From NCBI RefSeq assembly GCF_001439805.1, contig NZ_JYLK01000018.1, positions 78,644-142,643 on the forward strand: DNA of 64,000 nt, given 5' to 3'. Positions 25,965 through 34,979 of the stretch are shown in pieces. This stretch comes from Pseudomonas trivialis (lineage in GTDB: Bacteria; Pseudomonadota; Gammaproteobacteria; Pseudomonadales; Pseudomonadaceae). The position numbers were made by a program, and so were the translations under genes. How positions within the stretch are numbered: the first letter of the stretch is position 1; each line of letters opens with the position of its first letter. A model generated the notes under the pieces. The model had not been told where the DNA came from. It did no database searches and saw nothing but the letters and a program-made list of their open reading frames with translations.

Positions 25965-27683
25965 TTACAGGAAGAAATCCAGGCGGAAGTAGATCGGCGC
26001 TTCGCGCTCGGTGACTACGCCAGGTCGTTCCAAAGAGTGGGCAAAGGTCACGCTGGTGCTGACGTTTTTGCCACGGGCGAACAGCTCCAGGGAGTTGCTG
26101 GACACCCGGCCGTGGTTGTCGTCGTTGTAGCGGTCGTTGGTGATCACGCCCTGGTCGTAGCCGACGCTGGCGCCGTATTCGGCAAAAGCCGGGCGCATCC
26201 AGTCGAGGGTCACCGGACGTGCCCAGCGCACTTCGTTGCGCCAGTAGCCGCCGCTGTCGCCGGTCAGCAGTTGGTCCTTGAAGCCGCGCACCGAGGCCGA
26301 GCCGCCGAGGCTCATGCGTTGCGGCGAGAACAGGATGTCTTCGCTGCGTTGGCCGGTGGCCAGGCTGCTGAAGCTGAACGACTCGCCCCACAGGCTGAAC
26401 GGTTGCAGGTAGCTGACGGTGGCGGTGTATTTGCGGTAGCGCGAATTGGGCTGGCGCCGGCCAAGCGGGTCGCGTTCGTCCTGGGACTGGGCGTCGAACA
26501 GGCCGATGCCGTTTTGCATGCCCAGGTCCAGGTTGACGAATGCGGTGCCGATGCGCCGCCCATGGTTGATGCCCAGTTGCAGTTCGCTGAGGCGGTTGCT
26601 GCTGGGCGCGGTGCGTACGTCGAGGATGTAGTTGTTGGTGCGCAGGTGCGCCAGGCCGACGTTGACCGAGGTCTTGCTCACGTCATCGCGGTGGATCACT
26701 CGCTCGGCGCGCAGTTGGTGGTTCTGGTTGTCGCCGTCCTGCTTGAACTTGAAGTTGTTGGTGACGCCGAAGGTGCGGTAGTCGCTCTCGCTGTAGGTGT
26801 AGCTGAAGTTCCACCAGCCCCACGGCACGTTGTAGTAGAGCATGGTGTTCTTCGAGGTTTTCTGGTGGTCGCTGACCGCGTCGTGGCCGCCGCGCAGAAT
26901 CAGTTGGTCGGCCAGGCCCAGCGGGCTGTCCCACTCAAGGCCGGCGCCCCATTGCTGCTCGCCGGTGCTCTTCTGGCCGTCGTTGTTACGCGACAGGCTG
27001 GCGCGCCAGGGCTTTTGCGGGGTGTTCTTGACCACCACGTCGCTGCCGCCGATCTGTTGGCCGGGGGTCAGTTCCATTTGCGCCTGTTTGGACGGCAGGC
27101 GGTTGAGCTGGTCCACCAGTTGCTCGACTTCGCGCAGGTTCAGCGGCTCGCCGACTTTGCCGGGAAAGGCCATGGCCAGTTCGCGGTCGGTCACCGTGCT
27201 GCCTTCGGCACTTTTCAGGGCTTCGAGTTTGCCTTCGACCACCAGCACCTGCAGGTGGCCGCTGGAGAGGTCCTGTTGCGGCAGGTAGGCGCGGCTGGTG
27301 ACGCGGCCTTTGGCGATGTAGTAGTCGGTGATGACCTTGAGCAGTTCATTGAGCTGCGACACGCCCAGGCACTGGCCAAGGTAGGGCTTGAGCAGCATGG
27401 CGCGGTCGCTGGCGGGCAGGCTGTCGGCGCCTTTGAGTTCGATGTCCTGGATCGGAAAGCAGCGGCTGTCGGCGGGCGCGGCCGGAGCGTCAGGCTTGGC
27501 CTCTTTGCCAGGCAGGTCCTTGAGTTCCTGCAGGCGCCGCTGCTGTTCTTCGAGCAGGCGGTTCTGCCGGTCGCGGATCAGGTCCTGATCCCCAGGCGTG
27601 GGGGCGGCGAAGGCGCTGTTCTGGCTCACACACGTGAGCAGGAGGGTGCACAGCAACAACCGAATCCGTAGCGATAGGGACAT
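25965..27683 (-). CDS. cdiB: TpsB/CdiB outer-membrane transporter (ShlB family)
   Basis: A 572-residue outer-membrane protein that exports the CdiA/TpsA proteins. Signal peptide to about residue 26 (SAFAA); an N-terminal plug-like helix rich in Q, R and L; POTRA-2 domain about 70-150 (IQDIELKGAD, LPQQDLSSGHLQVLVVEGKLE); ShlB beta-barrel after about 190 with the conserved SVRGFKDQLL segment near 460, and a terminal phenylalanine-containing strand (YFRLDFFL). The start is the ATG at 27683 because a signal peptide follows at once. It is the first gene of the cdiBAI operon and, being the only TpsB visible, may also serve TpsA2. Confidence 0.92.
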   Translation of the reverse strand: MSLSLRIRLLLCTLLLTCVSQNSAFAAPTPGDQDLIRDRQNRLLEEQQRRLQELKDLPGKEAKPDAPAAPADSRCFPIQDIELKGADSLPASDRAMLLKPYLGQCLGVSQLNELLKVITDYYIAKGRVTSRAYLPQQDLSSGHLQVLVVEGKLEALKSAEGSTVTDRELAMAFPGKVGEPLNLREVEQLVDQLNRLPSKQAQMELTPGQQIGGSDVVVKNTPQKPWRASLSRNNDGQKSTGEQQWGAGLEWDSPLGLADQLILRGGHDAVSDHQKTSKNTMLYYNVPWGWWNFSYTYSESDYRTFGVTNNFKFKQDGDNQNHQLRAERVIHRDDVSKTSVNVGLAHLRTNNYILDVRTAPSSNRLSELQLGINHGRRIGTAFVNLDLGMQNGIGLFDAQSQDERDPLGRRQPNSRYRKYTATVSYLQPFSLWGESFSFSSLATGQRSEDILFSPQRMSLGGSASVRGFKDQLLTGDSGGYWRNEVRWARPVTLDWMRPAFAEYGASVGYDQGVITNDRYNDDNHGRVSSNSLELFARGKNVSTSVTFAHSLERPGVVTEREAPIYFRLDFFL

Positions 27684-28010
27684 GTTCGATCCATCGAAAA
27701 TCAAGGGTCGGCAAACTACCATCGAAGCGGTGTCAATCCAATGAATGGGATTTGACGGCACGCGGCACCGGCAGAGTTGCAACATCTTGATAAATAAAAA
27801 TAAAAAACAATAAAAAGCGTAATCGTGCCGTGACTGAAACGATTATTCCGACAGACGGATACACTTTTGATTATGAATCGGCTGATAACCAATGACTGCC
27901 ATTAAATAGCCATTAGGAAATTGCCGAGCTAGGGCTTAGTACCGAAGGATGCAGATAAGTTCGCGAGGGGAGTGTGAATTGGATCGCATAAATGGCAATT
28001 GCGGAGGTAA
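27684..28010 (-). promoter_or_regulatory. cdiBAI upstream region, paralogous to the tpsA2 upstream region
   Basis: About 600 bases separate cdiB from pgaD (28292). The half nearer cdiB is AT-rich (long A/T tracts at 27785-27815) and shares ordered blocks with 2100-2420: GTTCGATCC near the start, TTATTCCGACA, TAGTACCG, and the tail of a small frame ending RY. The half nearer pgaD contains a 135-bp palindromic repeat and no gene. A common regulator for both exoprotein loci is inferred. Confidence 0.5.
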
Positions 28011-28043
28011 TTCAGCTGTGCAGATTACTGTGGGAGGGCTTTT

Positions 28044-28178
28044 TGTGGCGAGCGGGCTTGCCCCGCGTTGGGGTGCGAAGCGCCCCCAATCCAGTAAAAC
28101 GCGGTGTACCTGATACGGCTCAGCGCCTGGTTTTGGGGCTGCTGCGCAGCCCAACGAAGGACAAGCCTGCTCGCCACA
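28044..28178. repeat. 135-bp palindromic intergenic repeat, copy 1
   Basis: Begins TGTGGCGAGCGGGCTTGC and ends with the inverted complement (slightly diverged: AAGGACAAGCCTGCTCGCCACA). The internal GGTGCGAAGCGCCCC and GGGGCTGCTGCGCAGCCC sequences form hairpins. Nearly identical copies lie at 34788 and 46536, all between genes. Looks like a REP-derived, MITE-like element of Pseudomonas; no open frame inside. Confidence 0.8.
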
Positions 28179-28291
28179 GGGAATCTGCGCTTAACTGAAC
28201 GGCATGAGGGCTTGCCACAACAGCCCGCTCGGCTATGGCTGTGGAGCAAGCCCCTTCCATATTTGGATCTTCGTGACCGGATGGGCGCCGT

Positions 28292-28768
28292 CTACGTTCG
28301 GAATTTTTCCTGCCCCGGCACCAGCGTCAGCGGCGCGCGTTCCACGTCACGGGAGACGTGGGATTTCACTTCGCCCACACCGCCCTCTTCGTCGTTGTGA
28401 ATCACCAGCACGCCTGGTCTGCGCAGTTGCTCGAGGTCGCCCTCGGCCAGATTGAAGCTTTCACTCAAATGCTGGTCGCTCAGCGCATTGGCCTCGGCGC
28501 GGCGTTGGGCGAATTTGCGGCCCTTGCGTTGCTGGTAACGCGCCCAGCTGACGAGGATCAACGCGTTGAACACGGCGATCCACAGGTAGATCTGCAGGGT
28601 ATTGAGCGCGGCGAAGATCGGCGCTTCGATGCGCGGTCCGCCATGGGTTTCCAGCATGGCGCCGATGCCGCGCGCCAGCAGCCAGACCAGGCCGCCCCAG
28701 GCGAGCAGGGTCAGCGCCACATCGATGAGCCACATCACGGCATGTTGGCGAGTTCTGACAAGTTTCAT
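28292..28768 (-). CDS. pgaD: PgaD-like inner membrane subunit of PNAG synthase
   Basis: The start at 28768 follows a Shine-Dalgarno AGGCG inside the end of pgaC (ATGA overlap region). The 158-residue product has two transmembrane helices (about residues 10-34 and 57-77), a basic loop (YQQRKGRKFAQRR) and a soluble cytoplasmic tail. PgaD binds PgaC to form the inner membrane synthase and in E. coli is stabilised by c-di-GMP. Position as the last gene of pgaABCD supports the assignment, since sequence similarity in this family is low. Confidence 0.85.
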   Translation of the reverse strand: MKLVRTRQHAVMWLIDVALTLLAWGGLVWLLARGIGAMLETHGGPRIEAPIFAALNTLQIYLWIAVFNALILVSWARYQQRKGRKFAQRRAEANALSDQHLSESFNLAEGDLEQLRRPGVLVIHNDEEGGVGEVKSHVSRDVERAPLTLVPGQEKFRT

Positions 28769-28769
28769 G

Positions 28770-30110
28770 TCACGCCTCCTTTTCGATTGGTTTGATGCCA
28801 CGGTCCGGGCTCACCCAGCGCGCGCGTTTCTGGTGCTGGTTGAACAGCACCTTGGGGAAGCTGACCAGGGTGGTAAACAGGCTGACCAGCCAGAACACCA
28901 TCGGGTACCACACGGTCCAGAACAGGGTTTTCCACAGGTCCTTTTCGTAGCGCCGGTCGATCAGGATGCTCACGGCGAACTGAATCAGGCACACCATCGC
29001 CAGCACCAGGCCGGTAAATGCCGGCGGCATCAGGGAGTCGACTGCGATGGCCTGGGGCAGCGGGATGAATTTGCCCACACCCCAGAAGATCACCGAAAGC
29101 ATGAAGGTGAAGGCCCAACCGGTGGACAGGCAGTATTCGAACAGCAGCGGCCACAGGTAGCGATGACGCCATTGCCAGATGCCACGAATGTTCTTGAACA
29201 GCACTTCGGCGCCGCCCTGGGCCCAGCGCAGGCGCTGCTTCCACAGGCCGCCGACGGTCTCGGGCATCAGGATCCAGCACAGTGCGCGTGGCTCGTAGAA
29301 GATCGCCCAGTGATCGAGTTGCAGCTTCCAGCTGACGTCGATGTCCTCGGTGATCATGTCGGTGCTCCAGTAATCGATGCGGTCCAGCGCCTTCTTGCGA
29401 AACGCCACCACCACCCCCGACACCGTGAAGATCCGGCCGAACACCCGCTGGGTGCGTTTGATCAAGCCGATGATCGACGAGAACTCACCCACCTGCACGC
29501 GGCCGATCAGGGTCGACCGGGTGCGGATGCGCGGGTTGCCGGTGACGGCGCCCAGGCGCGGGTTGTCGAGCATCGGCGCGACCAGGTAGGCCGCCGCATT
29601 TCTGTCGAGCAGCGCGTCGCCGTCGATGCACACCAGGTATTCGCTGCGCGCAGCCACCGCACCCATGCGCAGGGCCACGGCCTTGCCCTGGTTCTGCGCC
29701 AGGTGCAGCACGCGCAAACGCGGGTGTTGCAGGGCCAGCGCGTCGAGCAAAGCGGCGGTGTTGTCCTTGGAGCCGTCGTTGACCGCGATCACTTCGATGT
29801 TCGGGTACAACTGGTCCAGCGCGGCATGAATGGTCTCGCCAACGTTATCGCCCTCGTTGTAGCAAGGGATGATGATCGAGATCAGCGGGTTGCCGGCCAG
29901 CGTCGGCGCGGGGGTGTCTTCTTCCCACGGCCAGTGACGCTCCCAGTGCAGCCAGAAGTACAGGCCGCCGGCGATCCACAGCGCCGACATGAACAGCGGG
30001 TAGAAGAACACGAAGTCCATCAGGAACTGCCCGGTGACCAGGAAGATCAGGCCCAGGGGCACGCCCAGCACCAGCGCCAACACGAATAAAGCCAGGATTC
30101 TGTCGAACAT
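28770..30110 (-). CDS. pgaC: PNAG synthase, GT2 glycosyltransferase
   Basis: A 446-residue family-2 processive glycosyltransferase that polymerises poly-beta-1,6-GlcNAc from UDP-GlcNAc at the inner membrane. Two N-terminal helices; the GT2 core IIIPCYNEGDNVGE with VNDGSKDN and CIDGD; the catalytic TEDIDVSW; and the QRLRW product-binding motif, followed by C-terminal membrane helices (about residues 300-410). The start at 30110 lies two bases after the pgaB stop (an upstream in-frame ATG at 30125 overlaps pgaB). Third gene of pgaABCD. Confidence 0.95.
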   Translation of the reverse strand: MFDRILALFVLALVLGVPLGLIFLVTGQFLMDFVFFYPLFMSALWIAGGLYFWLHWERHWPWEEDTPAPTLAGNPLISIIIPCYNEGDNVGETIHAALDQLYPNIEVIAVNDGSKDNTAALLDALALQHPRLRVLHLAQNQGKAVALRMGAVAARSEYLVCIDGDALLDRNAAAYLVAPMLDNPRLGAVTGNPRIRTRSTLIGRVQVGEFSSIIGLIKRTQRVFGRIFTVSGVVVAFRKKALDRIDYWSTDMITEDIDVSWKLQLDHWAIFYEPRALCWILMPETVGGLWKQRLRWAQGGAEVLFKNIRGIWQWRHRYLWPLLFEYCLSTGWAFTFMLSVIFWGVGKFIPLPQAIAVDSLMPPAFTGLVLAMVCLIQFAVSILIDRRYEKDLWKTLFWTVWYPMVFWLVSLFTTLVSFPKVLFNQHQKRARWVSPDRGIKPIEKEA

Positions 30111-30112
30111 GG

Positions 30113-32110
30113 TCAAGGGTTCCATTGGTTGGAAAGGGCCGGACGTACCGTCTTCAGGTCCGGGGAATCTTCCAGAAAGTTGTCCGGGTAGTAGCCGAAG
30201 CTGGTGACGCCCTGGCGCTTGAGCACGCCCATCCATTGCGCCATCTGCACGCCGTCGATATCCGGTGCGGCCTGGGTACGCCAGTCTTTGGCCTGCAGCT
30301 CGAACACGGTGCGTTCAAGCGCACCCGGACGGGCCTTGACGGTGGCCACCAGTTTCTCCAGCCAGGCATTGGATTGCTTCAGCGTCTGGCCTTCCATCAA
30401 CGGCATGGCCATGGGTGCGGTCCAGTCGTAGGCCTGGAGGAAATCGTCGAGGTTCTGCGCGAACCACGCTTCGCTGTCGGGGTTGAGCATCGGCTCGGCG
30501 AAGATATTGCGCGCGGTCTGCACCTGCGGGCCGCCGATGGCGCGCACCCTGGCGGTCAACTCCTGGGTGAAGTCGATCAGGTAGCGGCTCTTGAAGCGGG
30601 TCCAGCGCTGCATCACGGCCGGGTCGGCACGCAACGCGGCGATGTTGCCGGGCAAGCCGTTGTCGGCGTAGGCCTTGAGCGCGGCGGGGCTGGCGTCTTC
30701 GAAATCCGTGAGCACCGCGTCGTCGTGGTAGAGCACGCCGTCGATGGCACTGTTGCGCGCCAGGTCCTCGTAGATTTCACCAATGAGCCTGCGTACCTGC
30801 GGGTCGAACGGCGACAGGCGTTTGTATTGATCGGCGTCCGTGGCCACCTGGCCGGTGTGCGGATCCCACCGCGTAACGCGCGGCAGCTTGGGGTCGAGGG
30901 CGAAACTCAGCACCGGCATCCAGGCATACACGGCGGCATGGGCGCGGGTGCGCAGTTGCCAGGCGACGCGGTTGAACAGGTCGGCGCGCACCGGCAGGTG
31001 GCGGTTGGGGAAGTACAGCGAGTGCACGAGGCCATCGCCCTTGGGGTCGGCGAAGGCTTGCAGGAACACGGTGCCTGCGCCCATGTCCACCACGCGCTGC
31101 ACCAACTGGTCGAGGTTGCGCGCCTGCTGGGCCGGGTCCGGGTCGTAGACGTTGTCCAGGTCCACATGCAGCACGCGCATCGGCGCCTTGGCCTGCACGG
31201 CGACAATGCTGTTGGCGAAGTGCTCGCCGTCCGGGTCGGAGGCCACCAGAAAACGCGGGCTGTCCATTAGGTTGCCCAGGCTGTCGAGGCCGTCTTCCAG
31301 GGTCAGGGCCATCTGGTAGCCCTGCTCGCCGACCACCGCCAGGGACGTGCCCTTGGCCGCGCCATAAGGCCATACCCATACCCGTGGCGCCTTGCCCGTC
31401 ACGCTGCGGATTTTCTGACTGATGGCCGCGACGTCAGCGCGCATCCGTGCCTGAAACTGGGCATCGGTTTCGTAGCGGCCGGTCGCCGGGTCATAGCGCA
31501 TGGACGTCGCTGCGGGTTCCAGGTTGCCCTGGGGGTTGGCCAGGATGCCTTTGTGGTTGTTGTCGGTGTGCGCGGCGATTTCCACCAGGCCCGACTGGGA
31601 CACTTCGCGGATCTGCTGCCAGGTGAGGAATTCACCCCGCGGTCGTGGCGCGCCGGCAAAGTCCACCGGCTTGTCGAGTGGCGTATCGATCCAGTAGCCC
31701 ACCGGCGCCAGCAACGCCGGCCAGTGGTAAGCGCGCAGAATCGGCATCACGCGGGTGTAGAAGCTGGCGTAACCATCGTCGAAGCTGAGCATGACGGCTT
31801 TGGGTGGCAAGACCGGCCCGCCACGGCGCGCGGCCAGAATCTGGTCGACGCTGACCGCCTGGTAGCCGTTCTCGCGCAGCCAGGCCAGCTGCTCGATCAG
31901 GCGCTCGGTGCGCACCGCCACCACGGTCTGGTCGGGATCGCGGTCACTGACGTCGTGGTAGGCGATGCCCAGGAAATGGTTTTTCGGCCACGGCGCTTCG
32001 TTGGCCAGTGTCGGCCGTTCGGCGGGTGGAGTGAATGGCGCGGGTTGCTGGGCGCAGGCACTGGCCAGCACTACACCCAGGACCAACAAGCAACGGCTGA
32101 GGACGGTCAT
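30113..32110 (-). CDS. pgaB: Poly-beta-1,6-GlcNAc N-deacetylase lipoprotein
   Basis: A 665-residue periplasmic lipoprotein (lipobox ASAC at about Cys19). The N-terminal polysaccharide deacetylase domain carries YHDV (near residue 52) and SFDDGYASFY (near 108). The C-terminal half is a GH153-type glycoside hydrolase domain with DGVLYHDDAVL. It partially removes acetyl groups from PNAG, which is needed for export through PgaA. Starts 12 bases after the pgaA stop. Confidence 0.95.
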   Translation of the reverse strand: MTVLSRCLLVLGVVLASACAQQPAPFTPPAERPTLANEAPWPKNHFLGIAYHDVSDRDPDQTVVAVRTERLIEQLAWLRENGYQAVSVDQILAARRGGPVLPPKAVMLSFDDGYASFYTRVMPILRAYHWPALLAPVGYWIDTPLDKPVDFAGAPRPRGEFLTWQQIREVSQSGLVEIAAHTDNNHKGILANPQGNLEPAATSMRYDPATGRYETDAQFQARMRADVAAISQKIRSVTGKAPRVWVWPYGAAKGTSLAVVGEQGYQMALTLEDGLDSLGNLMDSPRFLVASDPDGEHFANSIVAVQAKAPMRVLHVDLDNVYDPDPAQQARNLDQLVQRVVDMGAGTVFLQAFADPKGDGLVHSLYFPNRHLPVRADLFNRVAWQLRTRAHAAVYAWMPVLSFALDPKLPRVTRWDPHTGQVATDADQYKRLSPFDPQVRRLIGEIYEDLARNSAIDGVLYHDDAVLTDFEDASPAALKAYADNGLPGNIAALRADPAVMQRWTRFKSRYLIDFTQELTARVRAIGGPQVQTARNIFAEPMLNPDSEAWFAQNLDDFLQAYDWTAPMAMPLMEGQTLKQSNAWLEKLVATVKARPGALERTVFELQAKDWRTQAAPDIDGVQMAQWMGVLKRQGVTSFGYYPDNFLEDSPDLKTVRPALSNQWNP

Positions 32111-32122
32111 GGTCGGGCTCTT

Positions 32123-34603
32123 TTAGAAACGGTAGGTAAGGTCGACGAGCAGGCGCAGATCGCGTTCGCGATCACCGTCGTAGGGGCGGCTGATCAGGCT
32201 CAGGTTGGCGCCGACATCCAGCACGTCGTTCCAGCGAAAGCGTTGGCCGTAGCCGACCAGCCCCACCCCGCCGGTGGAATAATCGCGCTGGCTGTAGGTG
32301 CCTGCGCCGATCTGGAACTGCTGGCTCCACTGCGTCTCGTAGCGGTGATAGAGCACGTGGTTGATGTTGAGCACGGGCAACACCGTGAGGTCGGATTTGG
32401 GGTTGAAGTACACCGCGTCCTGTTTGCTGTTGCGGCTGGCGCCGACCTCCAGGCCCAAGTCCACTTGCACATGCGGCGCGCTGTAGAGACCCTGGCGGCC
32501 GCTGAGCAAGGCTTCGAAACGGTCGTTGCCATCGCTGAAATGGGACGGGCTGAGGGTCAGCTTCCACTCGCGGCTTTCATTGGCGCGCCAGCGGATAAAG
32601 CCACTGCCGCCGTTGGCCGTGACCCCGTCGTTGAGTGCGCGCAGCGGCGTGGTGCTGAGCAGGTAGCCGAGGCTGCCGCCGTATTGCCAGTTGTCGTTGA
32701 TATCACGCGCAATCGACACGGCGGCGCCTTGCCTGGCGCCATCGCCATAGGAATGGTTGGACACCTCGGCCTCAATGGTCATGTCGCGGGTGCGCCGCTC
32801 CACGCCCACGCGCTGCCAGCGGTGCTGACCGGTGCCTTCGGTGAAGTCGGCGGTGGCATAACCGGCGCCGGCGAACAGGCGCCAGTCTTCGTCGATGGGC
32901 GGCGTGTAGATCACGCTTTCGATGCCCCAGTCGCGGCTGCCGGTGGCGGCGCCGGCGTCTTCATTGGGACCACCGCCGAAGCTTTTGCCGGTGTAGGCCT
33001 CCACGCGCAGTTCGGCCATGTCGTGCACGTCCCGCAATCGGCTGAGGCGCTGCACCTGACGGTTGTCCGGGTTGCGCGCGAGCACATCGTCGGTGAGCAC
33101 ATCGAGCTGGCGCCACTCCTGCAGATCCATCGCGGTGTAGGCCTGGGACACTTCCAGGCCGATATCGCGCGGGGCCTGGGCCTCGGTTTCCTTGAGCACG
33201 CTTTCGGCGCGCCGAGGCAAATCACGGGCGCGGTACATGTCGGCCTGGGCCAGGCGCAGGCCGACGTTGCCGGGGGCCTTGGCCACGAGGGCCTCCAGGC
33301 CGCTTTCGCTGCCCGGCAGGTCGCCGCCGTACGTGCCGGCCTGGGCGGAGAGTTGCTGCGCGTCCATCCAGTTGTCGTTGGGGTTGCCGATGGGCAGGCC
33401 CTTGAGTTCGACCCGTGGTTTCTGTTCGTTGGCCAATTGCGCGGCGACGTCGCGCGCCTGCTGCACCTGGTCGCTTTCCAGCAAGGCATAGAACAGCGCG
33501 GTGCTGTCGTCGACGCGGTAACTGGCGTCGGCATCCGGCGCGGTCAATACCTGGCGATACAGGGTCTGGGCGCGTTCCGGCTGGCGCTGCTCAAGGTAGG
33601 CGCCGGCCACCCAGCGCAGGGCGTAGGTGGGCAGTTGCACGCCTTGAGCGGTAAGGATTTCGTACTCGCGCACCACGTCGGCCGTGCGCGCACGGGCCTT
33701 GAGCGCGCCCAGGCGGTCGATGCGCCAGCGCACCACGTCGTCGTGGGCGCTGGCGTCCGGGGTCCAGCGGGTGATCAGTCGGTCGTAGTCCTGCAGCGCG
33801 CGGTCGGCCACCACGTAGCGCTCTTTCTCGGCGCGCGTGGCGTACTCGGCCAGGCGCACGCGCTCGGCGGCGAGGTCGCCTTCGAGACGGCGCTGGGTGA
33901 CCGCGTCCACCAGGCCGGGACGCTGGGCCGACAGGCGCAATGCGGCCTCTGGCAAGCGCGCCTGTTGCAGGGCGATGAGGTATTCGCGGGCGACTTCAGG
34001 TTTGTCGCCGGCGCGGGTGAAGGCCTGGTCGAATTCGAACAGGGCGTCATAGTTCAAACCGGCGCGGGCCAGCGCGTAGCCCAGGGCCATGCGCCGGTTC
34101 GGGTCTTCAGGCTTGGCCGCCACCAGCGCGCGGGTGCGTTGCACGGCTTCGGTGGCTTTGCCGCCGTCGGCCTGGGTGAGGGCCAGGCCCAGTTGCAGGT
34201 CGATGTTGTTTGGCTCGCGCAGCAACGCCTGGCGATACACCGCCTCGGCCTGGGCCCATTGCTTCTGGTTGCGGTAGGTACGCGCCACCGTGGCAAGTGC
34301 CTGGGTACTGAGGTTGCGATGTTTGCCCTGGGCTTCGTACACCTTGAGCACTTCGGCATCCTGGCCGGCCCACCCGGCGATGATCAGGTGATCGCTGACC
34401 TGCCCGGGCGTCTGGCGTTCGGCGGACAACTGGCGCAGTTGGGTCAGGGCGGGGCTGAAGTTGCCATGGCGCGCCTGAATGATCAGCGCGTCGTAGGCCG
34501 GGTCGGCCGAGGCAAAGGCGGGCATCAGTAATTGGCTGCACAAGGCGACCCCGATCAGCAGACGCAACCGGCCTGAGGCACTGAGTGGTAGGTTTCGCAA
34601 CAT
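32123..34603 (-). CDS. pgaA: PNAG export porin with TPR domain
   Basis: An 826-residue outer-membrane protein. Signal peptide ending near residue 33 (MPAFASADPAYD); about 450 residues of TPR-like helices in the periplasm (ALTQLRQLSAERQ, VYRQALLREPNNIDLQLGLAL, LRLAQADMYRARD); and a C-terminal beta-barrel with final strand DLTYRF ending in phenylalanine. It guides deacetylated PNAG out of the cell. The ATG at 34603 is chosen because it immediately precedes a signal peptide and follows GGAAGC. First gene of pgaABCD; a long perfect palindrome lies 84 bases upstream. Confidence 0.94.
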   Translation of the reverse strand: MLRNLPLSASGRLRLLIGVALCSQLLMPAFASADPAYDALIIQARHGNFSPALTQLRQLSAERQTPGQVSDHLIIAGWAGQDAEVLKVYEAQGKHRNLSTQALATVARTYRNQKQWAQAEAVYRQALLREPNNIDLQLGLALTQADGGKATEAVQRTRALVAAKPEDPNRRMALGYALARAGLNYDALFEFDQAFTRAGDKPEVAREYLIALQQARLPEAALRLSAQRPGLVDAVTQRRLEGDLAAERVRLAEYATRAEKERYVVADRALQDYDRLITRWTPDASAHDDVVRWRIDRLGALKARARTADVVREYEILTAQGVQLPTYALRWVAGAYLEQRQPERAQTLYRQVLTAPDADASYRVDDSTALFYALLESDQVQQARDVAAQLANEQKPRVELKGLPIGNPNDNWMDAQQLSAQAGTYGGDLPGSESGLEALVAKAPGNVGLRLAQADMYRARDLPRRAESVLKETEAQAPRDIGLEVSQAYTAMDLQEWRQLDVLTDDVLARNPDNRQVQRLSRLRDVHDMAELRVEAYTGKSFGGGPNEDAGAATGSRDWGIESVIYTPPIDEDWRLFAGAGYATADFTEGTGQHRWQRVGVERRTRDMTIEAEVSNHSYGDGARQGAAVSIARDINDNWQYGGSLGYLLSTTPLRALNDGVTANGGSGFIRWRANESREWKLTLSPSHFSDGNDRFEALLSGRQGLYSAPHVQVDLGLEVGASRNSKQDAVYFNPKSDLTVLPVLNINHVLYHRYETQWSQQFQIGAGTYSQRDYSTGGVGLVGYGQRFRWNDVLDVGANLSLISRPYDGDRERDLRLLVDLTYRF

Positions 34604-34686
34604 ATCGTGAGCTTCCTTACACACGGAAAGCGTAACGATAGGTGTCCTGAGCGAAGCGCTTCAGGGTGCGGCGTCCACTGACGCGG

Positions 34687-34726
34687 CCTAGCTTTCCTGA
34701 GCGGACTATCGCTCAGGAAAGCTAGG
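34687..34726. other. Perfect 17-bp-arm palindrome upstream of pgaA
   Basis: Arms 34687-34703 and 34710-34726 (CCTAGCTTTCCTGAGCG and its exact complement) with a six-base loop. It lies in the presumed pgaA 5' region, between the 135-bp repeat and the start codon, with several GGA trinucleotides (TCAGGA, AAGGA) nearby that could be RsmA/CsrA contacts. It could equally be a factor-independent terminator of the DUF945 gene, though no clear T-tract follows. Confidence 0.5.
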
Positions 34727-34787
34727 TGAAGGCCAAATCGGAACAATTGTTCAGAATTGGGCTCCGTCGGCAGCAAACTGGAGCCTC

Positions 34788-34922
34788 TGTGGCGAGCGGG
34801 CTTGCCCCGCGTTGGGGTGCGAAGCGCCCCCAATCCAGTAAAACGCGGTGTACCTGATACGGCTCAGCGCCTGGTTTTGGGGCTGCTGCGCAGCCCAACG
34901 CGGGGCAAGCCCGCTCGCCACA
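34788..34922. repeat. 135-bp palindromic intergenic repeat, copy 2
   Basis: Same element as at 28044 and almost identical internally. Both ends are perfect here (TGTGGCGAGCGGGCTTGCCC and its complement). One extra 18-base terminal unit follows at 34923-34940 (ACAAGCCCGCTCGCCAGA). Confidence 0.8.
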
Positions 34923-34979
34923 ACAAGCCCGCTCGCCAGAGGAATGTGATTGCCTGAAACGTCTTGGCTGCGTTGATCC

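Noticed and set aside
19577..26014. Long plus-strand open frames opposite cdiA (one of nearly 900 codons)
   Set aside because: They mirror the FHA repeats of the minus-strand gene, have Ala/Val/Gly-biased repetitive translations, no ribosome-binding sites and no recognisable domains.
31553..34531. 992-codon plus-strand frame opposite pgaA and pgaB
   Set aside because: High-GC shadow; the minus strand encodes well-known PgaA and PgaB with signal peptides and catalytic motifs.
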